A stretch of DNA of 64,000 nt from the NCBI GenBank assembly GCA_032718475.1, contig JAUCBJ010007234.1, positions 26,099 through 90,098 of the forward strand, read 5' to 3'. Numbering within the stretch: the first letter of the stretch is position 1; each line of letters opens with the position of its first letter. Below, piece by piece: positions 34,260-45,127 of this stretch. Under the pieces are notes generated by a model. It was not told the origin of the DNA. It ran no database searches and was given only the letters and a program-made list of their open reading frames with translations. Made by a program: the position numbers and the translations under genes. Origin of the DNA: Nemertoderma westbladi (Eukaryota; Xenacoelomorpha; Nemertodermatida; Nemertodermatidae).

Positions 34260-36483
34260 GCTTATGTGTACAGTTGAATGTCTACTGCTGTATTACAGTC
34301 TGAGCAAGTCTAGTAACTCAGTATTAACTGCTAGCCTAGTAATTAATTACCGGTACTGCTACTCAGTGTAGCGTGATATATATATAATATATTAGAATAC
34401 CGGTATGCTTATAGTATATATAACTATTATTACAGACTAGGTTTATCACAGAATACCGGTATAATTTTAGCACAAATATATATAAATATATAATAGGCCT
34501 ATCGGAATACCGGTATACAGCTTACTGTTTGTAGTATATATAATTCTAGAATAGAATTAATTACAAGTACCGGTATAATTTCAGCCTAGATTTATAGAAA
34601 TAAGATAATAGGCCTATCGTAAATACCGGTATATCAATTATTTTAGAATAATTGAATTTCTGAACTTTAGGGTTACTTGGTTACTTTAACTTACTTTATT
34701 ACCGTTATTTAAGCAGTAATCCAACTGATATTGAGACCTAATGGTTTTATGGTAGGCCTACTATTTATAAATCGTTAGATTTGATTTATAATGTATTTAT
34801 ACCCGTTTTAATGGGTTTAGTCAATGTTTGAAATAAATGTTATTATTTCTGGGGTAATCACTACACAAAGCGGTGCGCTTTTTAGTGAAGTGTTACGTAT
34901 AGGACACTAAAACAAATAATTCTAATTTACCTAAGTTACTTAATACTACAAATTACGTACAATTCGGGTGAGATTACAATCTCTAAATAAACACAAAAAT
35001 TTACAAAAAAAAAACACAAAATACGAATTTTTAGGGTAATTTTACAAGAAGTCTACAAACCAGCCTAACAAAGGGTTAGATAACCGGTTATTACAACGGA
35101 CAGGGTACTACGGTATTTGAAATAATAAGTAGTAGTAAATACACTGCGTTGTCTAGATAGGAAAATACTACCGCCTGACGACCTATAGCCGTATCGCTAT
35201 AGGTTCTACATTATGTATCACGGAGTGTTCCTACCTAGAAGTTAATAGAGCTAATCGAATGTGCCTATCAACCACTTTACAACACAGATATAATGTCTAC
35301 AATAATTACTTCGGAAAGTACTGTACACTAAACCCTAAATTAGGTACGAGTACTTGTACAACAAATAATCAGTAGTTAAATATACTTGAACAGCTAAAAG
35401 AACCACGGCATCTGCTGGAGTGACCGATGCACAAAATCACCAGTCTTTACCTACGCCGAGCAGCCCGTGTAGTACCGGGGTTAATTTAACTATAGCGGTA
35501 TGTATAACAAACACAATTACTGTAGGAACAAACTTGGGGAATGAATGTTGCGGATAATCGCATAAACTCTGAATAATAAATATTACGCTACGCGTACAAA
35601 CCACTCAAACAAAATACAGACCGAACACTGACAGACTACTATCAAGCCTAAACAAACTACGGTATATGCAGACTCCGAAATGATTAGGGAGTATGCGCTC
35701 TAACCCAGTAGGGCGACTTATTCTTTAGTTGGGGGTTTACCTTACAGCGTTCGCTGCCCCTACTGCCTAACCGTACTTAATCGGACAGATGATCTACACA
35801 CGCGGCAATCCGTTCAGACCTAATAATAGCCAGACAACTATCCAGCCTACAAATTATCTAAGTAAAATTATACGCTACCCGTACAGACTTACACAAACAA
35901 AGTACAGACTAAACGATGGCAGACTACTCTCAAGCCTAAATAAACTACAGGACATGCAGACTCCGAAATGATTAGGGAGTATGCGCTCTAACCCAGTAGT
36001 GCGACTTATTCTTTAGTTGGGGGTTTACCTTACAGCGTTCGCTGTCCCTACTGCCTAATCGTACTTAATCGGACAGGTGATCTACACACACTGCAATTCG
36101 TTCGGACTTAACAGCAATCAGACAACAGCTCAGCCTACAAATCGTCTGTACAATCTGATCAGGCTTACACGCCTTCTGTTCAATACTGGCCTACAAATAA
36201 ATAAAACTTGACAGAAATAAGTAAAATCTCAATAAAAAATCAGGGCGGCCGTTCCCTGATTAAGTACTAAGACCTACCGGTATACAACAATCAAATCAAA
36301 TAATACTAGTGTACTTATACGGAAGTACCGGTTAGGACAGCTAGGCCTACGGAATACAGAAGTACCGGTTCTAGCGGTTGGGCCTACTGACTACTGACCT
36401 ACAGATGTACCGGTTCAGGTTTACCGGTTGACCGGTACTTTCAACTTTATTGCTTACTGCAACAAAGAAGCTATATCCTTTAA
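34260..36483 (-). other. BEL-1 5' leader, repeat-rich
   Basis: No coding frame. 34381-34640 has degenerate units with AATACCGGTAT and ATAGGCCTATCG. 35590-36140 is a tandem duplication of about 300 bp sharing GACTCCGAAATGATTAGGGA and TTCTTTAGTTGGGGGTTTAC. No canonical TGG primer-binding site follows the LTR. Confidence 0.6.
35590..36140. repeat. Tandem duplication of about 300 bp
   Basis: Two copies (about 35590-35884 and 35885-36140), clearly alignable over more than 200 bp, including GAGTATGCGCTCTAACCCAG. Confidence 0.9.
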
Positions 36484-37688
36484 TGTTCGCGCTTTCAGAC
36501 CTTTGGCAGTTTAACCCACCAAATTAAGATGTCTTCTAGATATTAAATCGGTTTTTAGTCTATGACAAGTATTTGATTCACTACACTAGTCGAAACCAAT
36601 CTGTGCGCGATCATTCACCCGCTGGATATTCCCGGGAGATTGGGTTCGACGGTTTAATTTTATTGCTATGTAACTATGCTATTGCTATGTAGTATTATTC
36701 GACTGACAGTACTATATAATCTCTGACAATATTATTCACCTTCGGTAATATTAACAGTTCCTTTAGGACGTGGCGCTTTATCTATATAAACAGAGTTATG
36801 ACTTAAACTACTCACAACGATCTGGCTTAATTATAATTCACATATATGGCGCATTCTTTAGGAATTGCTTCTTTAACAGACTCACTCATACACAATGCTG
36901 CACAATACTGCACACTAATCTGCCAATCTTCACTGATTTTAGTCACATATAAAAGGAACACAGACTGACTCATGTAGGGTCTATCAAATAACATTAGATT
37001 CACTTCAAACCACTTTAACATAAGTCACAATCGTTTATCTGTAACCCTTCTCTCTTACCTTCGGTATATCAAGAATATTGGGTTTCGGGGTTATTTATCG
37101 TTATTCCAAATATAATAATTCATCAACCATATTATGAAGAACTGACGGTAAATAGCAGTATAAAACAACAATGAAAACACTGATTGTTATGAGTTTGCAA
37201 TGTTTCAGCAGTCAGTATGTATGATCAGTTAGCAGTTAAAGGATATATGTCCTTGTAATTAAACCTACTAGTGTAAGACTAAAAACTGAAACACGGAGGT
37301 GCCAAAAGCCGGTTCTTAGGCTCTGAGCAAAAACATAACACTGAACTACTGAGTTTCTGTATATACCTCCAACACAGAGATAACAAACGCTCTGATTGGT
37401 CAACCTGAACAACGAGAGAACAGAGAAACAAAGAAACGTCGACGTGGCAATATCAGCTGCTAGCCGTCGTCATGGTAGCGACACTGTTTTCAAGAGTATC
37501 GAGCTTTTACGTCACGGAATTACGGATTATGTCCTCTAAAGTACAAATACAGAAGAAATAGCTTTTATGTCCGCTAAAACACCAGTACAGCAAGGACACG
37601 GCCCTTTTATGCCTGGTAAACCAACTACAGAGTATTTTACGGGAAAAATAAGGAAAAATAACCGGACAATTCAGCAAAAGCTTTTACA
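36484..37688 (-). repeat. BEL-1 5' LTR
   Basis: 1205 bp, partner of 25891-27087. The GAGTA duplication follows directly at 37689. Confidence 0.95.
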
Positions 37689-39230
37689 GAGTATTTATCA
37701 CTATGCAGCTAATTGCTTTCAGAGGAGGATTGGAGTTGACGACAATGAAACCGCCCACTTCTGTGATGGTCAAGGGGAGACAGTCAGTGAGGAAGTTGAT
37801 GTTCTTCTTACAAGTTACAGAGACATTTCAGGTATGTTTAATGATAAGGGGATGATTTTGGTGAGAGTGATGATGTGTATGTTTTAACAGCTGAGACCAA
37901 TGTGTATTTAGAAGACACTATTGGGTTAGCAATTCTGGACTCTGGCTGTACCAAATCAGTGTGTGGGCAGTTGTGGTATATGGCATATCTAGACAGTCTC
38001 AGCGATATTGAAAAATCGGAGGTTGTTGAAACTCCAAGTTGCACTTTATTTAGGTTTGGTGATGGGAAAAACGTGATATCTGACAAATGTGTGAAGATTC
38101 CTTGTCTAATTGGCAATAAGCGGGTTCATGTCCAAGCATCAGTGGTATCATGCAATATTCCTCTATTACTCTCTAAACATTCATTAGCTAAGGCAAATGC
38201 AGCTCTTGATTTTAGAAAGAATGAAGTAATAATGTTTGGACAAAAGATTCCAACTGTTGATAATATTGCAGGGCATTTTTGCATATCTATTGCATTAGTA
38301 AAGGAAGTTCACATTTCGTGTGAAATAAAGTCAACTGATGAAATGAAGAAAGTAGCTATAAAGTTGCACCGCCAGTTTGCACATGCACCAGCAGATAAAT
38401 TAGTTCGTTTAATTAAGGGGACTGGAAGTGTTCCAGAAGGGCTAGCAAATCAGTTAGAAGAAATTCAAAAAAGTTGTGACATATGTCGCAGATTTAACAA
38501 GCCACCGCCTAGGCCTGTTGTTGGTCTACCAATAAGTAATGAGTTCAATGACACTATTGCATTAGATCTGAAGTTTATTAATAACAATATTATTCTACAT
38601 TTGGTAGACACATTTACTCGTTATCGTTCTGCCTGTGTGCTTTGGAGTAAACAGTCTCACAAAGTAATTCAAGGAATTTTTAAATCGTGGATAATTACAT
38701 TTGGCCATCCTCGGAAATTTCTTGTAGATAATGGAGGTGACTTTAACAATGCGCAATTTATTAATCTTGCTGAAAATTTTAACATAAGAGTTCTACCTAC
38801 TGCTGCTGAATCACCATGGTCCAATGGTCTGTGTGAACGGCAGAACGCAGTTCTTGGCTTAGATGTTCAAAAGATAATGGCTCAAGAAAAATGTGAAATT
38901 GATGTGGCAGTGGCATGGGCAGTTGCTGCTCGCAATGCATTAACTAATGTTCATGGGTTTTCACCCAATCAATTAGTTTTTGGAAAAAATCCAATGCGTC
39001 CCACAGTAGAGGATAATAAACTACCCGCCTTGGAAGGTAACATCACAAGCACTGTAGTTGCAGACAATCTTAATGCCATGCATGCTGCTCGTCAGGAATT
39101 CATTAAAAATGAATCATCAGAACGGTTACGCCGTGCTCTAAAACACAATGTAAGAGATAGTGGGGATAAGGTTACCAGTGGTGAATTGGTGTATTATACT
39201 TTTTTGTACATAGTTCATCTGTATTTTTGA
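37689..39230 (+). pseudogene. Copia-like zinc knuckle end, protease and integrase
   Basis: The first codons complete the Gag zinc knuckle begun before BEL-1. A frameshift lies near 37870. The main frame then shows the protease active site AILDSGCTKSVCG, the integrase zinc finger (HRQFAHAPADKL ... CDICRRF) and the catalytic core. In the core, D lies in IALDLKF, D in FLVDNGGDF and E in NGLCERQNAVLG, with AAESPWSNG as typical copia context. It ends at VTSGELVYY near the integrase C-terminus. RT and RNase H should follow in copia order but are missing. Confidence 0.85.
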
Positions 39231-39309
39231 GTCAGATTTGTCAGAAACCGAGATTTCGTGACTTTTCCTACAATTTACTATCCAAAATAGCAAACGCCAT
39301 TTATGTGGC

Positions 39310-41215
39310 TATAGACAAGTTTCAAGTTTCGTGAATGCAAAATATTCACGAAGATTGATCTAACAAAAGCATACCACGACCAGGTACCTGTCAACGAACA
39401 TGATATACAGAAAACAGCTATAACAACGCCCTTTGGCCTCTTTGCATACAAACGCATGCCATTTGGTTTGTGGAATGCGTCTCAAACATTTCAGCGTCTC
39501 ATTGACATCGTATTAATAGAACTTGATGGTATAGTGATAGTCATTGCCTAAGTCGATGATATATTAATAGGTAGTTGCAGTATAGAGCAACATTTTCACA
39601 ATGTTGAATTGGTTGTAGGAAAACTGAAATAATATAATTAACTCTGAAGAGGGTGTCAAACCTCTTCCACAAAAGACGAAAGCAATCGATGAATTTCCAA
39701 AACTACGTCGCCCGAGGTATGTGCGGATTCTATCATAGGTTTATACCGAAATTTTCGCACACAGCAGCACCTTTAACGGATCTAATGAAAAACAGCCCCA
39801 GCAATAACAAAAAGAAAATGGACATAAGCATACAATGGACGACAGAAGCAGAAAATGGACATAAGCATACAATGGACGACAGAAGCAGAAAATGCATTCC
39901 AGGAACTCAAAAACCCTGTTAAACTCGCAGTAACTATTGTATTCCCAGAAGATGCCCATGGAGCGGAGCATCTTTGACATTAACATGACTTGTGATGCAT
40001 CCAATGTAGCTGTTGGCCCCGCTTTACATCAAGTTGTTAATGGCCTATCAGAACTTCTTTGAGTTTTCTCTAAAACGCCGAGTTCCACAGAAACAAATAA
40101 ATCCACTAAATATTGTGGAACTATATTGTCGATATATCTGGCACTAAACCATTACAATTGGCTATCAGTGCAATTGCTACCTGCAAGCTTTCTTTAACAG
40201 CACATCATTGTCACTGAAGAAAATTTACACTGCCGAAAACGCATTCATTATTTGGGACAACTCCAAACCCTCACCTAGACTGTACTTACCAGAAACCATG
40301 CGTTTCAAAGTGTATCAACACATTCACAACATAGCCCATATTTCACCAAAGAGAACACCCTACAATTAATCGCGGAACGCTTCGCCTGGGCTTCCATGAA
40401 TAAACAAGTGAAAGAATGGGCTAAACAATGTTTACATTGTCAACAGTGTAAAATGACTACACACACAAAGTTTCCAATAGGGACAATTCCCACAGTATCC
40501 CGATTGCATACTGTTCATACTGACTTGGTTGGAGTTGGACCCCTACCTCACACGCAAGGTTATCGGTACCTACTAACTGCCATAGATCACTACACAAGGT
40601 CGGTAGAAGCCATTCCTCTCAGTGATATAGCAACAAAATCAGTCGCTAACTCATTTATTAGCACCTGGATCAGTCGATTCGGTGTATCAAAAATACTGGA
40701 GGGACACAGGGGGACACAATTCACATCGAAACTGTGGAGATGCATAACAAAGAAACCACCGTTTAACAACCGCATCCTACATGTAATGGGTTGATCGAAA
40801 GATTTCATGACAGGTAACCTGGACGCAATCCTTACCATTAATCTTATTGGGAGGGACTCAGATCTGCCATAGGAACTTACAACTACTCACCAGCATAATT
40901 ACTGTATGGTACTGAACTTCAACTGCCTGGTCAGTTCTTTCTAGAAGACGACTCTGAAACAGATATTGACACATCAACATTCGTGGACAAACTGTGACAA
41001 CTTCAGTCCACCAATACGACGACAGTACAACAAAAAGCCAAATGTTTCCAAGGATTTGCCACAGTCCGCTCAGGTTTTGCTGTGTAATGCAATAAAGAAG
41101 TCGACATTGTCACCGCTATACAGTGGCCCCTACCCAGTCATTTCAATAAAAGATAATACGGCTGTAATATACATTTACAACAAACCAACGAAAGTCACGG
41201 TAGATTGAGTGATAC
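39310..41215 (+). pseudogene. Gypsy RT (rest), RNase H and integrase, decayed
   Basis: Resumes with CKIFTKIDLTKAYHDQVPV, then TPFGLFAYKRMPFGLWNASQ and a VDD of the catalytic motif just after a stop. A local duplication of about 36 bp occurs at 39817-39890. Integrase follows: WAKQCLHCQQCK (zinc finger end) and VHTDLVGVGPLPHTQGYRYL (first D). The second catalytic position reads GHRGTQF, where the family has DRGTQF, so the catalytic Asp is replaced by His. At least five stops are present. Confidence 0.85.
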
Positions 41216-41479
41216 CTGCTTATTTACCAAACAACCCACCAGCAGAGACCGAAACTGAAACCAACAAACACAGACTGGTAGATTCAACGAATCCATTTCC
41301 TATGTCTACACGGAGCAAGCCCAAAAAGACTAACGATAGACGATCAATTCTAAGATCACAATAGGGCCATTAAAATAAATACTGTGAAAAACAAAGTTCG
41401 ATTTAAACTGAAAAATAATTTGATATATTTTTAATTCATTAATGTGCGCTCCGCTTCTAGGGAGGGAGATATGGAGAAA
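41216..41479 (+). other. Gypsy 3' untranslated region with polypurine tract
   Basis: GGGAGGGAGATATGGAGAAA (41460-41479) directly precedes the 3' LTR and is a good polypurine tract. Confidence 0.7.
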
Positions 41480-42142
41480 TGTACTGTACAGTACAACCTC
41501 GAGTACAACCCAACTAAATTATAATACAAGTACAGTAGCTATTGGTGGTGGTCGCGTAACTCGCGTATAGCAATAATGCAATAATAATTAAATGTAAATA
41601 AAGTGACGCGTGTGATGTACTGTGTTGCAGGTATATCAGCTGTCAGAGCTTAAAATATGTATATATATTTATAATCAGGATGAAGCCATGGTAGTGGCAC
41701 GGTGTTAGGGTTAAGCCCCAAAACAATAAAATAAATGTTAAGACGAAAAATACGGAAAGGTATAATACGCACATACATTGAAGTTGATACATACATTGAT
41801 TATGAAGTTCATGCGAGGAGGAAAACTCAACTTCGACTGGTTTACCTACAATGGGGATAATGTAAAGGTGACCAACTCTTACACTTAACTGGGAACCACC
41901 CTCTTTACCACACTTTCCTTCAGTACAGTAAGCACATCCTATCAATAACTTGTAAAGCGATGAAGGCTATTCACAAGATCAAAGACCCTCGCAGTTTGTC
42001 GCTACATACATCTCTCAAATTGTTGAAGTCAAAGTGACACCAATAAATTCCTAGGGGGTACATACCTACCTGCACCTGCTAAAATCTCGAGATTTTGAGA
42101 ACATCGACAAATTAAAGAACTTAAAAGATGTAAGTACAATAT
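41480..42142 (+). repeat. Gypsy 3' LTR, split and truncated
   Basis: 41480-41655 aligns with the first part of the 5' LTR. A 464-bp element (41656-42119) interrupts it. The LTR continues at 42120 (TTAAAAGATGTAAGTACAAT) and is cut by BEL-2 at 42142. Its last part is not present in the window. Confidence 0.8.
41656..42119. mobile_element. 464-bp insertion with 7-bp duplication CTTAAAA
   Basis: Flanked by CTTAAAA at 41649-41655 and 42120-42126. One end is TA-rich (TATGTATATATATTTATAA), which on the minus strand looks like a simple-repeat tail of a SINE or truncated LINE. A 100-codon minus frame inside is not recognisable. Confidence 0.7.
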
Positions 42143-42682
42143 TGTTAGCTTATTCAATCCCGCCAACACCCCATAAAGTTATAAGCCGATAAGCAATATT
42201 GGGAGCCACGAGATTGGGCAATTAACCAACTCGTGCCATCCCAATAAGAGTGGGAAGGAAGCACACAACAAGGGTCAGGGGCCAAACCCGTAACCCAGAG
42301 GAAATAGGTGGAGTGAACGGGAACACTTCAGAGGGCGCCAACAAGGGTATTAACCAATCAGAGGGGGGAAAGGCATCGATTGAGTAGCAATAAGGCCACC
42401 GTGCAATATAACCAATAACCTATTAATCAGTGATTCAGTTATCTCAGTGCAGCAGTGCTAGCGTAGGTTGGTAGTCAATTAGTTTAGTTAGGGGATCACG
42501 GGACTTTAGTTACCGTATCCCACCTTGTACACATTATATCTATATCTATATCCTATGCCCTATTATTATTATACACCGAACTTCAGAACTCAGTTACTTT
42601 CTTTCATCCTTATACACGGCGGGGACGCGTGGACTAAATTACCACACCGGATAAATCGGGATCCCTCCTGGATCCCGTCACA
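42143..42682 (+). repeat. BEL-2 5' LTR
   Basis: 540 bp, TG...CA. The following bases (GTAACTAAATCC) do not form a standard TGG primer site, so the priming tRNA is unclear. Confidence 0.95.
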
Positions 42683-42763
42683 GTAACTAAATCCGAGGAA
42701 GAAGCCCCAGTTGAACATCAAGAACTGCAGCCTAGCTAGCCGAACCATCAGCCACCAGTTGAG

Positions 42764-45127
42764 ATGAGTGAATCGGGCGAGACACCGACGCGGACCCCGG
42801 ACGAAGATCAAACGATCCGCGAGGCCGCGACCAAGCGATACAGGCCCACGACGCCGGAGCCATCGATAACGGGCGAACCGGAAGTCCAGAACGAGGAGGG
42901 TCTGGAACCCGAAGTCGAGCCAAAGGAAAGGGAGAGCGAGCCGGAGGGAGAAGGAGATGAGTCGACACGGAATGGAGAACGGCGCGCCGATGTCGCCGGC
43001 CAGCTACCGGCCGAGGGCGACGAGCGACCCACCGAAACGGCGACGGTGGGGCCGACGGTGCGACGCCGGACGCGAAGAGACGGAGGAGAGATCGGTACTG
43101 ATGTCGCCGGCCAGCTACAGGCCGAGGGCGACGGATGGCCCACCGGAATGGCGACGGTGGAGCCGCCGGTACGACGTCGAACCTGGAGGGACGGAGGAGA
43201 GGTCGGCGACGAGGACGTCGGGGTCTCCGATCGACTTCGACGGGCTTACATCGCGACCCGGAGACTACTAGAGAAGGCCAGGAAAGGGAAAACGGTAGAC
43301 GAGGTGAGACTGAGAAAGCGACTAGGTGAGTTGGATAGACACTTTAATTATCTAATACGTTTTGGGCAGAGAGAACTAGCCGAAACGAGAGCACGTGAGG
43401 TTGCCGGGGAACTGTTTGAACTATGGGAATGTGGGAGTATGGAACCTAGCGTAGCGTCAGTGTACATAGGGCCATACTTGGTCGATGCCCGGGGAGTAAA
43501 ACCAGTGGGTTGGAGGGGACTCGAAGGGGGCGAATCCGAGGTTAACCCCGAGGATTCGGCCTCGTCGGTCGGAGAAAGCTCCGGGAAGCGGGGGAAAGTT
43601 AGTAGGTCGGGAAGGCGGGGGAAGTCCGTCGTAACCGATAAGTCTGTTACATCCTCCGCGAAAGAAAGAGCGGTGAGAGAAATAGGTGCCGCATACCGTC
43701 TCAGCATGGCAGAGCAAGGTCAGAGAGAAATGGAGAAACGGCTAGAGGAGGGGAGAGTGCGGTTAGAGAGGGAAGCGGCATTGATTAAAGAAACCGGAGA
43801 GAGGGCCGAAAGGGCTTTGAAAAGCCTAAGGGAGTGTGATGAGATAGAGGAAAGGGAGTGTAGGGAGCGTGAGGCGAGAGAGGAAAGGGAACGCAAGGAG
43901 CGTGAGGCAAGGGAGGAAAGGGAACGCAAGGAGCGTGGAAGGGAACGCAAGGAATATGAGGCGAGAGAGGAAAGGGAACGCAAGGAGCGTGAGGCGGAAC
44001 GTAAGGAGTATGAAGCGAGAAGGGAAAAGGAACGCAAGGAGCGCGAAGTGAGACGAAGGGAGAGCATTAAGAGTGCAGCAGAGTCGGCCATCAGGGACAC
44101 CCAGGAGTGTGAGAGGAGACTGGCAGAGGCTGAAAAGGAGCACAAGGAATTAGAGAGACGGCAGAGTGAGTTTGCGGGAAATAGGATTAGACGGGAGCAC
44201 GAGTTGGAATTCGTACGAGCGACGCCGTCTGAAAGCGGGGCCGGCTCGAGTATTTTTGAGGAGCCGGAGGCCGTAGATACATTTATTAATACCCCACTGA
44301 CAGGTACCGCACGACAGACCCAAAACTGGTGCGACCGTACGGGCGGGGGGGGGGGGGGGGGTAATAATAATAATGGTACAGTAGACGTTGTTAATATTGA
44401 TAATACCGTATGGGACAACACTAATCAAACCTTTATTACAGGAAATACTTTGCCTAGTGGTAGTAATTTAAATTTAAATCAGAACAATCCCAATATTAAT
44501 GTAGGAAATAATTCTAATATTGATGTAGTTACGCAAAATAATTCAAATAATCAAAATAATAACCCAAGTTCGAACCTACAAAATAATTTAAATAACGCAG
44601 TTACGCAAAATAATTCGAATAATTTAAATAATGACCTATGCCCGAATTTACAAAATAATTCAGATAACGTAGTCGCGCAGAATAATACAAATGATTTTGT
44701 TTCAAACGAGCAAATTAATTCCGTTTCCAATATGGGTGCTATTAATGTAAACACGTCGGGCCTACATAACCAGGCGGAAGAGGGCCTGGTAGGTCACATA
44801 GTCGGTAGCCAGACGGATGAGGGCCTGGTAGGCCACGTAGATAGTAGACAGGGAGCAGAGGGCCTGGTAGGCCACGTAGTTGGTAGGCAGGGAGTAGAGG
44901 GCCTGGAAGGCCACGTAATAGCAGGGGGAGAGGCGGGGGTGAATAGACCCGACCGCAGTAGGGTTGATGTGTCGACTAGAGAGGTATATAATAGCGGGGA
45001 GAGAGGTAGCGAAGTTAGATGTAGCGAGTGGGGGGGGGGGGGGCTACGAGGACCCCATAACAGAGAGTTAGCGGCGAGAGGGGGGGGGGGGGGGGGCAGG
45101 GAGTGTCCCACAGCCGTCAGCGGATAA
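42764..45127 (+). CDS. BEL-2 ORF1, N-terminal Gag-type coiled-coil protein
   Basis: 787 codons from an ATG 82 bp after the LTR. In order: an acidic N-terminus with two repeats containing DVAGQL.AEGD; a helical region; and a long Arg/Glu coiled coil (about residues 315-475, REARE/ERKERE repeats). A run of glycines from 17 G follows, then an Asn-rich segment (about 535-650). Four 13-residue repeats containing EGLVGH come next, then two more glycine runs. It has no zinc knuckle or capsid block; those lie in ORF2. The ORF2 phase is open through the last G run, so ORF1 is likely the N-terminal part of one Gag-Pol, joined by a frame change. The function is probably assembly; no enzyme motif. Confidence 0.8.
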   Translation: MSESGETPTRTPDEDQTIREAATKRYRPTTPEPSITGEPEVQNEEGLEPEVEPKERESEPEGEGDESTRNGERRADVAGQLPAEGDERPTETATVGPTVRRRTRRDGGEIGTDVAGQLQAEGDGWPTGMATVEPPVRRRTWRDGGEVGDEDVGVSDRLRRAYIATRRLLEKARKGKTVDEVRLRKRLGELDRHFNYLIRFGQRELAETRAREVAGELFELWECGSMEPSVASVYIGPYLVDARGVKPVGWRGLEGGESEVNPEDSASSVGESSGKRGKVSRSGRRGKSVVTDKSVTSSAKERAVREIGAAYRLSMAEQGQREMEKRLEEGRVRLEREAALIKETGERAERALKSLRECDEIEERECREREAREERERKEREAREERERKERGRERKEYEAREERERKEREAERKEYEARREKERKEREVRRRESIKSAAESAIRDTQECERRLAEAEKEHKELERRQSEFAGNRIRREHELEFVRATPSESGAGSSIFEEPEAVDTFINTPLTGTARQTQNWCDRTGGGGGGGNNNNGTVDVVNIDNTVWDNTNQTFITGNTLPSGSNLNLNQNNPNINVGNNSNIDVVTQNNSNNQNNNPSSNLQNNLNNAVTQNNSNNLNNDLCPNLQNNSDNVVAQNNTNDFVSNEQINSVSNMGAINVNTSGLHNQAEEGLVGHIVGSQTDEGLVGHVDSRQGAEGLVGHVVGRQGVEGLEGHVIAGGEAGVNRPDRSRVDVSTREVYNSGERGSEVRCSEWGGGGLRGPHNRELAARGGGGGGRECPTAVSG
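44345..44361 (+). repeat. 17-G run coding for glycines
   Basis: Within ORF1, directly before the Asn-rich part. Confidence 0.9.
44770..44925 (+). repeat. 39-bp coding repeats, 4 units
   Basis: Encode a 13-residue repeat around EGLVGHV in ORF1. Confidence 0.85.
45080..45096 (+). promoter_or_regulatory. 17-G run at the ORF1/ORF2 junction, possible +1 shift site
   Basis: ORF1 reads through in one phase and stops 31 bases later. The ORF2 phase is open from this run to 51296 without a stop. A shift of +1 (or -2) on the run joins them. Homopolymer slippage and an assembly length error are equally possible. Confidence 0.5.

Larger units (their letters stand above)
25891..37688 (-). mobile_element. 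BEL/Pao element BEL-1, internally deleted, TSD GAGTA
   Basis: Two LTRs of about 1.2 kb (25891-27087 and 36484-37688) are near-identical. GAGTA flanks both sides (25886-25890 and 37689-37693), the 5-bp duplication typical of BEL/Pao. The minus-strand order is: 5' LTR, 2.2-kb leader with repeats, gag-protease, a deleted pol, a 3-kb downstream region with decayed frames, then 3' LTR. Most of RT and the integrase are missing, so the copy is non-autonomous, but LTR similarity says it moved recently. Confidence 0.9.
23719..39309 (+). mobile_element. Copia-like element (gag-protease-integrase), 3'-deleted
   Basis: It comprises a 5' LTR (23719-23892), primer-binding site, gag, protease and integrase. 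Two insertions interrupt it: a piggyBac-like element (24348-25433) and BEL-1 (25891-37688). The RT, RNase H and 3' LTR expected after integrase are missing. Only about 80 bp separate the last integrase frame from gypsy sequence. Confidence 0.75.
17983..42142 (+). mobile_element. Ty3/gypsy retrotransposon split by nested insertions
   Basis: The 5' LTR, gag and the first part of RT lie at 17983-22464. The rest of RT, RNase H, integrase and the 3' LTR lie at 39310-42142. The two LTRs share long stretches, including GCAATAATGCAATAATAATT and AGTGACGCGTGTGATGTACT. Inserted between are two MITE-like elements, an RTE-like LINE, and a copia-like element containing a piggyBac-like element and BEL-1. 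Coding parts are riddled with stops, so it is old. The protease region seems absent between gag and RT. Confidence 0.8.

Noticed and set aside
41643-41945. 100-codon minus-strand ORF in the 464-bp insert
   Set aside because: It crosses the insertion boundary and has no recognisable motif; probably chance.
43720-44421. 233-codon minus-strand ORF, Ser/Leu-rich
   Set aside because: Antisense shadow of the Arg/Glu coiled coil in BEL-2 ORF1.
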